Shown: piece after piece, positions 1-6,100 of the stretch
Layout of the letters: the number at the start of each line of letters is the position of its first letter
Numbering within the stretch: the stretch's first letter is position 1
Origin: Chitinophagaceae bacterium
GTDB taxonomy: Bacteria; Bacteroidota; Bacteroidia; Chitinophagales; Chitinophagaceae
Assembly: GCA_025963615.1 (NCBI GenBank)
Contig: JAOQAL010000219.1
Location: forward strand, 1 to 6,146
Direction of reading: 5' to 3'
DNA length: 6,146 nucleotides
Program-made: the position numbers and the translations under genes
Notes under the pieces: model-generated
Seen by the model: the letters and a program-made list of their open reading frames with translations, nothing else
Databases searched by the model: none
Told to the model about the DNA's origin: nothing

Positions 1-20
1 GGGAATAGTTTTGAAACACA

Positions 21-252
21 GCGGCACGGAGACAGGGAGGCACAGAGAATATTAGTTTGAAATTAATCCTCACAGTAGATCAGTTTACAAGTTTAGGAGT
101 TTAGAAGTTTCGGGTTTCCGAAAACTGAAGCCCCGCTCATTTTTCCGAAAGGGTTTTGAACTTTTGAACTAATAAACTTCCAAACTCTAAGGGTGAAGGA
201 TTCGTGAACTTTTAAACTAATAAACTTCTAAACGCTAAAGATCTCTGTGCCT
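21..252. repeat. Composite intergenic repeat with nested inverted arms
   Basis: This non-coding stretch fills most of the first 283 bases. The outer arms are AGGCACAGAGA (38-48) and its exact reverse complement TCTCTGTGCCT (242-252). The left arm is preceded by a near copy (23-32, GGCACGGAGA against GGCACAGAGA at 39-48). The inner arms are GTTTAGAAGTTT (99-110), exactly complementary to 222-233 and complementary with one mismatch to 174-185. I see no ORF, tRNA or other RNA gene here. It resembles the GGCACAGAG-type and AAACTTNTAAAC-type intergenic repeats I associate with Bacteroidota genomes, but that family resemblance is from memory. It could be a small non-autonomous element or a dispersed palindromic repeat; no target-site duplication was identified. 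Confidence 0.6.
158..238. repeat. Two tandem 33-bp direct repeats, 48-bp period
   Basis: The copies at 158-190 and 206-238 begin GAACTTTT and share the core ACTAATAAACTTC. By eye they differ at only 3 of 33 positions. The 15 bases between them (191-205) are unrelated. The copies form the right half of the larger inverted-repeat composite, since both contain an AAACTTC(T/C)AAAC arm complementary to 99-110. The second copy ends about 30 bases before the predicted tetR -33 element, so the repeats lie outside the core promoter. Confidence 0.75.
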
Positions 253-267
253 GGTATAAAGAAATAG

Positions 268-298
268 TTGGCAAGAATTCTTTTTGAATTTACTTTTG
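268..298 (+). promoter_or_regulatory. Bacteroidota-type promoter of the tetR gene
   Basis: TACTTTTG at 291-298 is an exact match to the Bacteroidota -7 consensus TAnnTTTG. A TTG at 268-270 lies 20 bases upstream, in the range expected for the -33 element. Transcription would start a few bases downstream, around 303-308, which is inside the palindromic operator at 299-314 and about 15 bases before the tetR ATG. A repressor bound there would block initiation, which predicts autorepression. The consensus match is seen directly; the start site is inferred. Confidence 0.6.
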
Positions 299-314
299 TT
301 AACCATTTGGTTAA
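299..314. promoter_or_regulatory. TetR-family operator O1 (TTAACCATTTGGTTAA)
   Basis: A perfect palindrome with 7-base arms TTAACCA/TGGTTAA around a 2-base centre (TT). It directly abuts the predicted -7 element (291-298) and ends 5 bases before the tetR ATG. The same arms recur before the exporter genes (953-970). Position, symmetry, size and duplication fit an operator for the adjacent TetR-family repressor. An extra half-site, TGGTTAA, occurs at 321-327, overlapping the tetR start codon. Confidence 0.82.
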
Positions 315-319
315 ATTAT

Positions 320-937
320 ATGGTTAAGGTAGCAAAAGATAACTCAACAGAAGAAAAAATACTGGAAGCCGCCCGGAAGATTTTTGTGCATAAGGGAATG
401 ACCGGGGCGAGGATGCAGGAAATTGCCGATGCGGCGGGCATTAACAAAGCGATGCTGCATTATTATTTCAGGAACAAGGAAATGCTTTTCGAAACCATTT
501 TCAGCCAGGCTGCGCAAAAGCTGTTCCCGCAGCTGAATATCATTTTTGAATCAGACCTGCCCCTGTTTGAAAAAATTGAAAATTTTGTGCAGGCTTATAT
601 GGATGTAATGATTGAAAACCCTTATCTGCCCATGTTTGTATTGACCGAAATGCACCAGAACCCGGAACGATTTTATAAAAAAATGAAGGGAGAGATGAAT
701 TTTCCTAAACCGGATAAATTCCTGGCACAAATTGAAAAAGAAGTAAAGAGAGGAACCATAAAACGGATAAGCCCTTTACAATTGCTGATGAACATTATTT
801 CGGGAACGATATTTCCGTTTATTGCCAAGCCCATGTTTCAGATGCATATTGGATTGGATGAATTGCAATTCCGCCAGTTTATCACCCAACGGAAAAAGGA
901 GTATGCCGGTTTTGTGATTGATGCGATAAGGAAATAA
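320..937 (+). CDS. TetR/AcrR-family transcriptional repressor
   Basis: The product is a 205-residue regulator, a normal TetR-family length. An N-terminal TetR DNA-binding domain spans about residues 12-59. Its helix-turn-helix runs from roughly TGARMQEIADAAG to the recognition helix, ending in the family hallmark HYYFRNKEMLF (about 47-57). The remaining ~145 residues are the helical ligand-binding and dimerisation domain, which is poorly conserved and gives no hint of the ligand. I chose the ATG at 320. A TTG at 284 would add 12 hydrophobic residues unlike the family and would put the operator at 299-314 inside the coding sequence. No Shine-Dalgarno is visible. The gene probably represses itself and the downstream exporter through the two TTAACCANNTGGTTAA sites. 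Its position ahead of a ybhGFSR-like cluster parallels E. coli CecR (YbiH). Confidence 0.93.
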   Translation: MVKVAKDNSTEEKILEAARKIFVHKGMTGARMQEIADAAGINKAMLHYYFRNKEMLFETIFSQAAQKLFPQLNIIFESDLPLFEKIENFVQAYMDVMIENPYLPMFVLTEMHQNPERFYKKMKGEMNFPKPDKFLAQIEKEVKRGTIKRISPLQLLMNIISGTIFPFIAKPMFQMHIGLDELQFRQFITQRKKEYAGFVIDAIRK

Positions 938-952
938 TTTTTTTGAAAAATA

Positions 953-970
953 ATTAACCAGTTGGTTAAT
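953..970. promoter_or_regulatory. TetR-family operator O2 (ATTAACCAGTTGGTTAAT)
   Basis: A perfect inverted repeat with 8-base arms around a GT centre, in the 45-base gap between the tetR stop and the exporter's first ATG. Its inner 16 bases are identical to O1 at 299-314 except for the two central bases. It ends 12 bases before the outer-membrane protein start. No exact TAnnTTTG element precedes it; the nearest poor candidate is TAATTTTTTTG at 935-945. The site may therefore control a weak second promoter or act on read-through transcripts from tetR. Confidence 0.85.
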
Positions 971-982
971 AAAAATGGAGTC

Positions 983-2248
983 ATGAGAACTATTTTTATT
1001 GCACTCATTTGTTTCGCTGGCCCGATACTGGCACAGGATACCACAACGCTTACGTTGTTGCAGGCTTATGACCGGGCCCGGAAAAATTATCCCCTTATAA
1101 AGCAGAAGGATTTAGTCAGTCAAACTGCTGAACTGAATATCAGTAATATTTCCAAAGGATACCTGCCGCAGTTTTCATTGAATGGTCAGGCTTCCTATCA
1201 ATCAGATGTTACAAAAGTCAATATTTCCCTGCCTGGCATAACAATAGATGCGCCGGCAAAAGATCAGTATAAGCTGTTTGCGGAAGCGAGCCAGTTGATA
1301 TATGATGGCGGGGTTATAAAACAGCAAAAGGAATATCAGCAATTGAATGAATCCGCCCAGCAGCAGCAGGTGGAAGTAGAATTGTATAAAGTAAAGGAAA
1401 GCATTAATCAACTTTACCTTGGTATTTTATACCTGGAGGAACAGGTAAAGCAATCACATTTGGTGAAGGCTGATTTGGCTATCGGTATAAAAACAGTAGA
1501 AGCACAGGTCAATAACGGCACAGCCTTTAAGTCAAACCTGAGCGCTTTGAAAGCTGAAATGCTGAAATCGGAACAGAATAGGATCCAGTTAAAATTTTCC
1601 ATAAAGGGAATGCTGGAGGCTTTGAGCTTGTTTTTAAATCAATCGCTACCTGAAAATATAAAATTAGAAACGCCGGTAATTTCTTATTTAACCCTATTGG
1701 ACAAGGAAGTTCAACGGCCGGAATTGAAGGCATTTTCATTACAACAAAGCGTTATAGCCAGCCAGCGTAAACTGATAAAAGCAAAGAACCTTCCCAGGTC
1801 AAGTCTTTTTTTGCAGGGGGGCTATGGCCGGCCGGCTCTCAATTTGCTCGAAAACAAATTCGATTTTTATTATATCGGCGGTTTGAAACTTAACTGGTCA
1901 TTCGGGGGCTTGTACAGCAGCAAAAAAGAAAAACAACTGGTTGAAGTGAACCAGAGAATGATCGGCGTTCAACAAGATGTTTTCCTTCTCCGTACAAAGG
2001 CATCATTAAGAACTCAACAATCCGAGATTGAAAAATTGCAGCAACTGGTAGCAACGGATAATGATATTATAGAATTGCGGAAAACGGTAAAAGACGCAGC
2101 GCTGGCCCGGTTGAATGAGGGCGTGATAACCGTGAATGATTTTTTACAGGAGGTAAATGCTGAAGACCAGGCGAGACAGGCGCTGATTACGCACCAGTTA
2201 CAGTTGATACAGGCTCAAATTAATTACCAGACCTTATCGGGGAACTAA
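983..2248 (+). CDS. TolC-family outer-membrane efflux protein
   Basis: The 421-residue precursor forms the outer-membrane channel of the exporter. A signal peptide covers residues 1-17, ending ILA before QD. Two repeated TolC halves follow. The first has LTLLQAYDRARKNYP and the strand region LPQFSLNGQASYQSD (about 61-75). The second begins near RPELKAFSLQQSVIASQRKLIKA (about 245-267), has a strand region SLFLQGGYG (about 274-282), and ends in the typical ALARLNEGVITVNDFLQEVNAE helix (about 374-394). The long Gln/Glu/Lys-rich helices between them fit the periplasmic tunnel. I chose the ATG at 983 because the upstream TTG at 962 lies within operator O2 and would place polar residues ahead of the signal peptide. 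A GGAG at 977-980 is only 2 bases from the ATG, so it is a poor Shine-Dalgarno. The stop is 10 bases before the adaptor gene. Confidence 0.93.
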   Translation: MRTIFIALICFAGPILAQDTTTLTLLQAYDRARKNYPLIKQKDLVSQTAELNISNISKGYLPQFSLNGQASYQSDVTKVNISLPGITIDAPAKDQYKLFAEASQLIYDGGVIKQQKEYQQLNESAQQQQVEVELYKVKESINQLYLGILYLEEQVKQSHLVKADLAIGIKTVEAQVNNGTAFKSNLSALKAEMLKSEQNRIQLKFSIKGMLEALSLFLNQSLPENIKLETPVISYLTLLDKEVQRPELKAFSLQQSVIASQRKLIKAKNLPRSSLFLQGGYGRPALNLLENKFDFYYIGGLKLNWSFGGLYSSKKEKQLVEVNQRMIGVQQDVFLLRTKASLRTQQSEIEKLQQLVATDNDIIELRKTVKDAALARLNEGVITVNDFLQEVNAEDQARQALITHQLQLIQAQINYQTLSGN

Positions 2249-2258
2249 AATTCAGCTT

Positions 2259-3197
2259 ATGAAGCAAATTAGATTTTCAGCATTTTTTTTTATTGTTTTT
2301 ACGGTTGCGTGTAACAGTCAGAAGGAGAAATTTGATGCATCGGGCACCTTTGAAGCCAATGAGATTATTGTATCATCAGAACTGAACGGAAAGATCTTAT
2401 CGTTTAATGCCGAGGAAGGCTCTGTTTTAGCAAAGGATAGTGTTGTGGGAACTATTGATGCTGCCAATGTTTCTCTGCAAAGAGAGCAGGTAGAAGCAAA
2501 TATCCAGTCGCTAAAGGAAAAAATAAGTGATGCATCTCCGCAAATAAGATTATTACAGGAGCAGTTGGCTGTGCAGGGGGCACAACTGAACAACCTGCAA
2601 CACGAAAAAACCCGGGTGGAAAATTTATTTAAAGAGGATGCGGCTACGGGCAAACAACTGGATGATATCAACTTTCAGTTGGAATCACTGCAAAAACAAA
2701 TGAATGTCACCAAACAGCAGATCAACGTACAAAGATCAACGATTGCCACACAAAACAGGGGCATTCTCAGCGAAGGCAAACCCCTGTCTAAAAATGTGGC
2801 GTTACTGGACGAGCAATTGAGCAAATCAAAAATTGTAAACCCGGCCGGCGGAACAGTGCTTACAAAATATGCCGAAGCGGGTGAAATAACTTCAGCGGGT
2901 AAAGCATTGTATAAAATAGCCGATCTCTCAGTCGTTACCCTGCGGGCTTATATTACAGGTACACAATTGTCGCAGGTAAAATTGGGCCAGCAGGTTAAAG
3001 TGCTGGTTGATGATGGTAAGGATAAATACAAAGAAATGCCGGGAATTATAACGTGGGTTTCGGATAAAGCGGAATTTACACCGAAGACGATCCAGACAAA
3101 AGATGAAAGGGCCAACCTGGTATATGCCATCAAAGTGAAAGTAAAGAATGATGGGTATTTGAAAATTGGCATGTATGCGGAATTGAAATTTAAATAA
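2259..3197 (+). CDS. HlyD/YbhG-type periplasmic adaptor lipoprotein
   Basis: This 312-residue membrane-fusion protein should link the inner-membrane ABC transporter to the TolC-like channel. A hydrophobic N-terminus ends in a plausible lipobox TVAC with Cys18, so it is probably a lipoprotein. The first lipoyl half-domain is about residues 29-68 (GTFEANEIIVSSELNGKI). A long coiled-coil hairpin spans about 70-190, and its tip near 126-131 (EDAATG) is flanked by R119 and L123, followed by T130. These fit the RxxxLxxxxxxS TolC-contact motif with Thr for Ser. The second lipoyl half follows at about 191-222 (KIVNPAGGTVLTKYAEAGE), then a beta-barrel domain. The segment AEFTPKTIQTKDERANLVYA (271-290) is highly characteristic of the YbhG subgroup. 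It is slightly shorter than E. coli YbhG as I recall it (about 330 residues). No Shine-Dalgarno is visible; the ATPase gene follows after 20 bases. Confidence 0.93.
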   Translation: MKQIRFSAFFFIVFTVACNSQKEKFDASGTFEANEIIVSSELNGKILSFNAEEGSVLAKDSVVGTIDAANVSLQREQVEANIQSLKEKISDASPQIRLLQEQLAVQGAQLNNLQHEKTRVENLFKEDAATGKQLDDINFQLESLQKQMNVTKQQINVQRSTIATQNRGILSEGKPLSKNVALLDEQLSKSKIVNPAGGTVLTKYAEAGEITSAGKALYKIADLSVVTLRAYITGTQLSQVKLGQQVKVLVDDGKDKYKEMPGIITWVSDKAEFTPKTIQTKDERANLVYAIKVKVKNDGYLKIGMYAELKFK

Positions 3198-3217
3198 AAG
3201 CAGTAAAGTATAAATAA

Positions 3218-4150
3218 ATGCAGGCAGTTACTGTCGATCATATTTCGATGTTTTATGGTTCAAAAAAAAACCGGATACAGGCGCTGCATGGAGTAAGCTT
3301 TGCTGTTGCTGAAGGAGAATTGTTTGGAATTATTGGTCCGGATGGTGCTGGTAAAACATCGCTGTTCCGGATTCTTACCACGTTATTGTTGGCCACGGAA
3401 GGGTCGGAAACCGTGAATGGTTTTGATGTCATAAAAGATTTTAAGGAAATCAGGAAACGGGTAGGGTATATGCCTGGCAGGTTTTCACTGTACCAGGATT
3501 TAACGGTGGCGGAGAACCTGGAATTTTTTGCCACCATTTTTAATACCAGTATTGAGGAAAATTATGATCTCGTAAAGGAAATTTATTCGCAGATAGAACC
3601 TTTTAAAGATCGCCGGACAGGAAAGTTATCCGGTGGTATGAAACAAAAGCTGGCCCTGAGCTGCGCTTTAATACACCGGCCTTCTGTTTTATTCCTTGAT
3701 GAGCCCACGACAGGTGTTGATGCCGTGTCAAGGAAAGAATTCTGGGAAATGCTGAAGCGGTTAAACCAACAGGGTATCACGATTCTTGTGTCAACCCCTT
3801 ATATGGATGAAGCCAGTCTTTGCGACAGGGTCGCATTAATTCAAGCGGGGAAAATTTTATCCGTCAACACACCTCAGGGGATCCGCGGTGCATTTGGAAA
3901 ACCATTGCTGGCTATCCGGTCAACGGATATGTTGCGGTTGCTTAATGCCATAAGAAAATATGACGAAGCGGAAGATTGTTATCCGTTTGGTGAATATCAT
4001 CATGTGGTCATGAAGAGTCATTTTAACGAAGAAAAGTTAAGAAAATATTTACAGCAACAATCTTTTGAACCGCTGGAAATAAATCCGGTGCAACCGGATA
4101 TTGAAGACTGTTTTATCGCTTTGATGTCCTCAATCTCTGAGAGGGTGTAA
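3218..4150 (+). CDS. ABC exporter ATPase, equivalent to the N-terminal half of YbhF
   Basis: A 310-residue nucleotide-binding subunit powering export through the two ABC-2 permeases. Walker A is GPDGAGKT (40-47), the signature LSGGMKQKL (137-145), and Walker B VLFLDEP (157-163) with catalytic Glu162; the D-loop region is GVDAVSR (166-172). Two positions are unusual. The Q-loop glutamine is replaced by Gly87 in GYMPGRFSLYQ, and the switch histidine by Pro194 in STPYMDEA. The ~85-residue C-terminal extension (about 225-310) ends PDIEDCFIALM, which corresponds to the end of the first half of E. coli YbhF (PRFEDAFIDLL, from memory). GPDGAGKT is also the Walker A I recall for that half. It should pair with the ATPase encoded at 4189-4977. 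The leader before the ATG is A/T-rich with no Shine-Dalgarno. Confidence 0.93.
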   Translation: MQAVTVDHISMFYGSKKNRIQALHGVSFAVAEGELFGIIGPDGAGKTSLFRILTTLLLATEGSETVNGFDVIKDFKEIRKRVGYMPGRFSLYQDLTVAENLEFFATIFNTSIEENYDLVKEIYSQIEPFKDRRTGKLSGGMKQKLALSCALIHRPSVLFLDEPTTGVDAVSRKEFWEMLKRLNQQGITILVSTPYMDEASLCDRVALIQAGKILSVNTPQGIRGAFGKPLLAIRSTDMLRLLNAIRKYDEAEDCYPFGEYHHVVMKSHFNEEKLRKYLQQQSFEPLEINPVQPDIEDCFIALMSSISERV

Positions 4151-4188
4151 AGTGCATTTAATGGAGGGCCGTTCTAAAATCGCGACGA

Positions 4189-4977
4189 ATGAATAAATAT
4201 AATACCGGTAGGAGTGTGGAAAGCCCTTCTTCAGGAGCTGGGACTTCGGTCATATCTGTACAGGATTTAACTAAGCGGTTTGGCGATTTCACGGCGGTGG
4301 ATGCTATTTCCTTTGAAGTAAATAAAGGTGAAATATTTGGGTTTTTGGGTGCCAATGGAGCTGGCAAAACTACAGCGATGCGGATGCTTTGCGGACTTTC
4401 CTTGCCAACCTCCGGAAAAGCTACAGTGTCAGGTTTCGATGTTTATAGACAAACAGAAGAAATTAAAAAAAATATTGGCTATATGAGCCAGAAGTTTTCT
4501 TTGTATGAAGATCTCACCGTGAAAGAGAATATCCGTTTTTACGCCGGCATTTATGGGAAAACTGATGCTTTTATCAAAGAAAAAACAGAAAAGGTTTTGA
4601 ACGAGCTGCATCTGCAAAGCGAAGCACGCAAATTGGTAAAATCATTGCCCCTGGGATGGAAACAGAAACTGGCCTTTTCAGTGGCTGTATTTCATGAACC
4701 GCATATTGTTTTCCTGGATGAACCGACTGGCGGAGTTGATCCGGTTACAAGAAGAGAATTCTGGAACATGATCTACCATGCAGCTGACTCAGGGATCACC
4801 ATATTTGTAACAACGCATTATATGGATGAAGCAGAATATTGCCACCGGGTAAGTATCATGGTAGATGGAAAAATAGAGGCATTGGATACACCGTCGAATC
4901 TAAAGAAGACCCATGAAGCAAAGTCAATGGACGAGGTGTTTTTAAAACTGGCCCGAAAAGCAACCCGGAACGATTGA
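4189..4977 (+). CDS. ABC exporter ATPase, equivalent to the C-terminal half of YbhF
   Basis: A 262-residue nucleotide-binding subunit. Walker A is GANGAGKT (54-61), the Q-loop glutamine is Gln101 in GYMSQKFSLYEDLTV, Walker B is IVFLDEP (173-179) with Glu178, and the switch histidine is His210 in TTHYMDEAE. The signature motif is degenerate: LPLGWKQKL (153-161) in place of LSGGxxQ. E. coli YbhF has a similar LPLGFKQ in its second half, as I recall. The first ~20 residues (GRSVESPSSGAGTS) are Ser/Gly-rich and resemble the interdomain linker of fused YbhF. The ATG at 4189 is the only sensible start: the frame upstream is open only back to a stop at 4159-4161 and offers no other start codon. There is no Shine-Dalgarno at useful spacing; GGAGGG at 4163-4168 is about 20 bases away. 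A 38-base gap separates it from the first ATPase. Confidence 0.93.
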   Translation: MNKYNTGRSVESPSSGAGTSVISVQDLTKRFGDFTAVDAISFEVNKGEIFGFLGANGAGKTTAMRMLCGLSLPTSGKATVSGFDVYRQTEEIKKNIGYMSQKFSLYEDLTVKENIRFYAGIYGKTDAFIKEKTEKVLNELHLQSEARKLVKSLPLGWKQKLAFSVAVFHEPHIVFLDEPTGGVDPVTRREFWNMIYHAADSGITIFVTTHYMDEAEYCHRVSIMVDGKIEALDTPSNLKKTHEAKSMDEVFLKLARKATRND

Positions 4978-4993
4978 ACTAACCGCATTCATC

Positions 4994-6100
4994 ATGAAAC
5001 AATTTATATCATTTGTAAGAAAAGAGTTTTATCACATTTTTCGTGACCGGCGCACGCTGTTCATTCTTCTTGGTATGCCGGTTGTGCAGATTGTTATTTT
5101 TGGATTTGCGTTAACCAATGAAGTAAAGAATTCCAATATCGCGGTGTTTGATGATGCGAAGGACGCCGCCTCCGCATCGCTAATCAACGAAATCGGTAAC
5201 AGCCGGTATTTTGATATTGCCCAGACCGTGTATGCTGCGTGGCAAATTGAAGAAATATTCAGACGGGGAAAAATAAAATTAGTGATCGTTATCCCACAAA
5301 ATTTCGAAAGCGATTTGAAGCATTTTAATCACGCGCAGGTTCAGTTGATCGCCGATGCATCGGATCCTAATGTAGCCAGTACGCTTACGAATTATGCCAC
5401 CGCCATAATCGTCGATTACCAAAACCGTATTACCCACGATCATAAACTTCCTTATACTATTGATACCGGGATCCGGATGTTATATAATCCTCAGGGCAAA
5501 GGGGCCTACAGCTTTGTGCCAGGCGTCATGGCGATGGTACTGATGCTCGTCTGTACCATGATGACGGCGATCACGGTGGTGCGCGAAAAAGAAATGGGAA
5601 CCATGGAAGTCATGCTGGTTTCCCCGGTTCAACCATTAAAAATAATAATTGCCAAAGCGGTGCCTTATCTTCTTTTATCTGCTATCAATGTTGCGAGTAT
5701 ATTATTGCTTAGTGTATTTGTGCTGGATGTTCCGGTTAATGGAAGTTTGCTGTTGCTGATTGCGGAAAGCGTTCTGTTTATACTGACCTGCCTTGCATTT
5801 GGGCTTTTAATTTCTACTGTTACCGATTCACAACAGACAGCGATGTTCATTTCATTGACAGGAATGTTTTTGCCAACCGTCATGTTAAGCGGATTTATGT
5901 TCCCGGTAGAAAATATGCCGTTACCGCTACGGGTAATTTCCAATATTGTTCCGGCAAAATGGTTTTATCTCATTGTTAAGGATGTAATGATAAAAGGAGC
6001 TGGAATTGAAACCGTCTGGAAAGAAACGCTGGTGCTGGCGGGCATGATGGTTTTCCTGCTCACCCTGGCCATCAGGAAATTTAAAATAAGACTGGCATGA
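4994..6100 (+). CDS. ABC-2 type permease, first subunit (YbhS/YbhR-like)
   Basis: A 368-residue inner-membrane subunit of the export channel, with the standard ABC-2 layout. A cytoplasmic amphipathic start (SFVRKEFYHIFRDRRT) precedes TM1 (about 21-41). A large periplasmic domain (about 42-174) follows, then five further membrane segments at about 175-196, 220-245, 252-275, 283-304 and 345-360. The conserved cytoplasmic motif VVREKEMGTMEVMLVSPV (195-212) follows TM2, and MLSGFMFPVENMP (297-309) marks the last-but-one segment. Its length is normal for the family. The ATG lies 16 bases after the second ATPase stop, and its TGA overlaps the next permease's ATG. Similarity by eye is shared with both E. 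coli YbhS and YbhR, so I do not assign one. The substrate cannot be read from the sequence. Confidence 0.94.
   Translation: MKQFISFVRKEFYHIFRDRRTLFILLGMPVVQIVIFGFALTNEVKNSNIAVFDDAKDAASASLINEIGNSRYFDIAQTVYAAWQIEEIFRRGKIKLVIVIPQNFESDLKHFNHAQVQLIADASDPNVASTLTNYATAIIVDYQNRITHDHKLPYTIDTGIRMLYNPQGKGAYSFVPGVMAMVLMLVCTMMTAITVVREKEMGTMEVMLVSPVQPLKIIIAKAVPYLLLSAINVASILLLSVFVLDVPVNGSLLLLIAESVLFILTCLAFGLLISTVTDSQQTAMFISLTGMFLPTVMLSGFMFPVENMPLPLRVISNIVPAKWFYLIVKDVMIKGAGIETVWKETLVLAGMMVFLLTLAIRKFKIRLA

Noticed and set aside
1..283. CRISPR array suggested by the repeated AAACTTCTAAAC-type units
   Set aside because: Only two direct copies exist, they differ at three positions, and the single 15-base gap is too short for a spacer.
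284..319. TTG-initiated extension of the TetR protein (12 extra residues)
   Set aside because: The added residues are hydrophobic and unlike a TetR N-terminus, the region carries the promoter and operator, and the ATG at 320 gives a normal family length.
936..952. Possible rho-independent terminator after tetR (seven-T run, then A-rich)
   Set aside because: No GC-containing stem precedes the T run and the A/T complementarity is poor, so no believable hairpin forms.
962..982. TTG-initiated extension of the outer-membrane protein
   Set aside because: It starts inside the palindromic operator and puts seven mostly polar residues ahead of a well-formed signal peptide that begins at the ATG at 983.
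2318..2671. 117-codon open frame on the minus strand inside the adaptor gene
   Set aside because: It lies wholly over a well-conserved gene in another frame, has a Ser/Cys-rich composition typical of antisense shadows, and matches no family I know.
3218..4977. The two ATPases as a tandem duplication or a recently frameshifted single gene
   Set aside because: The proteins differ at key motifs in a way matching the two halves of YbhF, and both reading frames carry their own stop in the junction, so they look like long-standing separate subunits.
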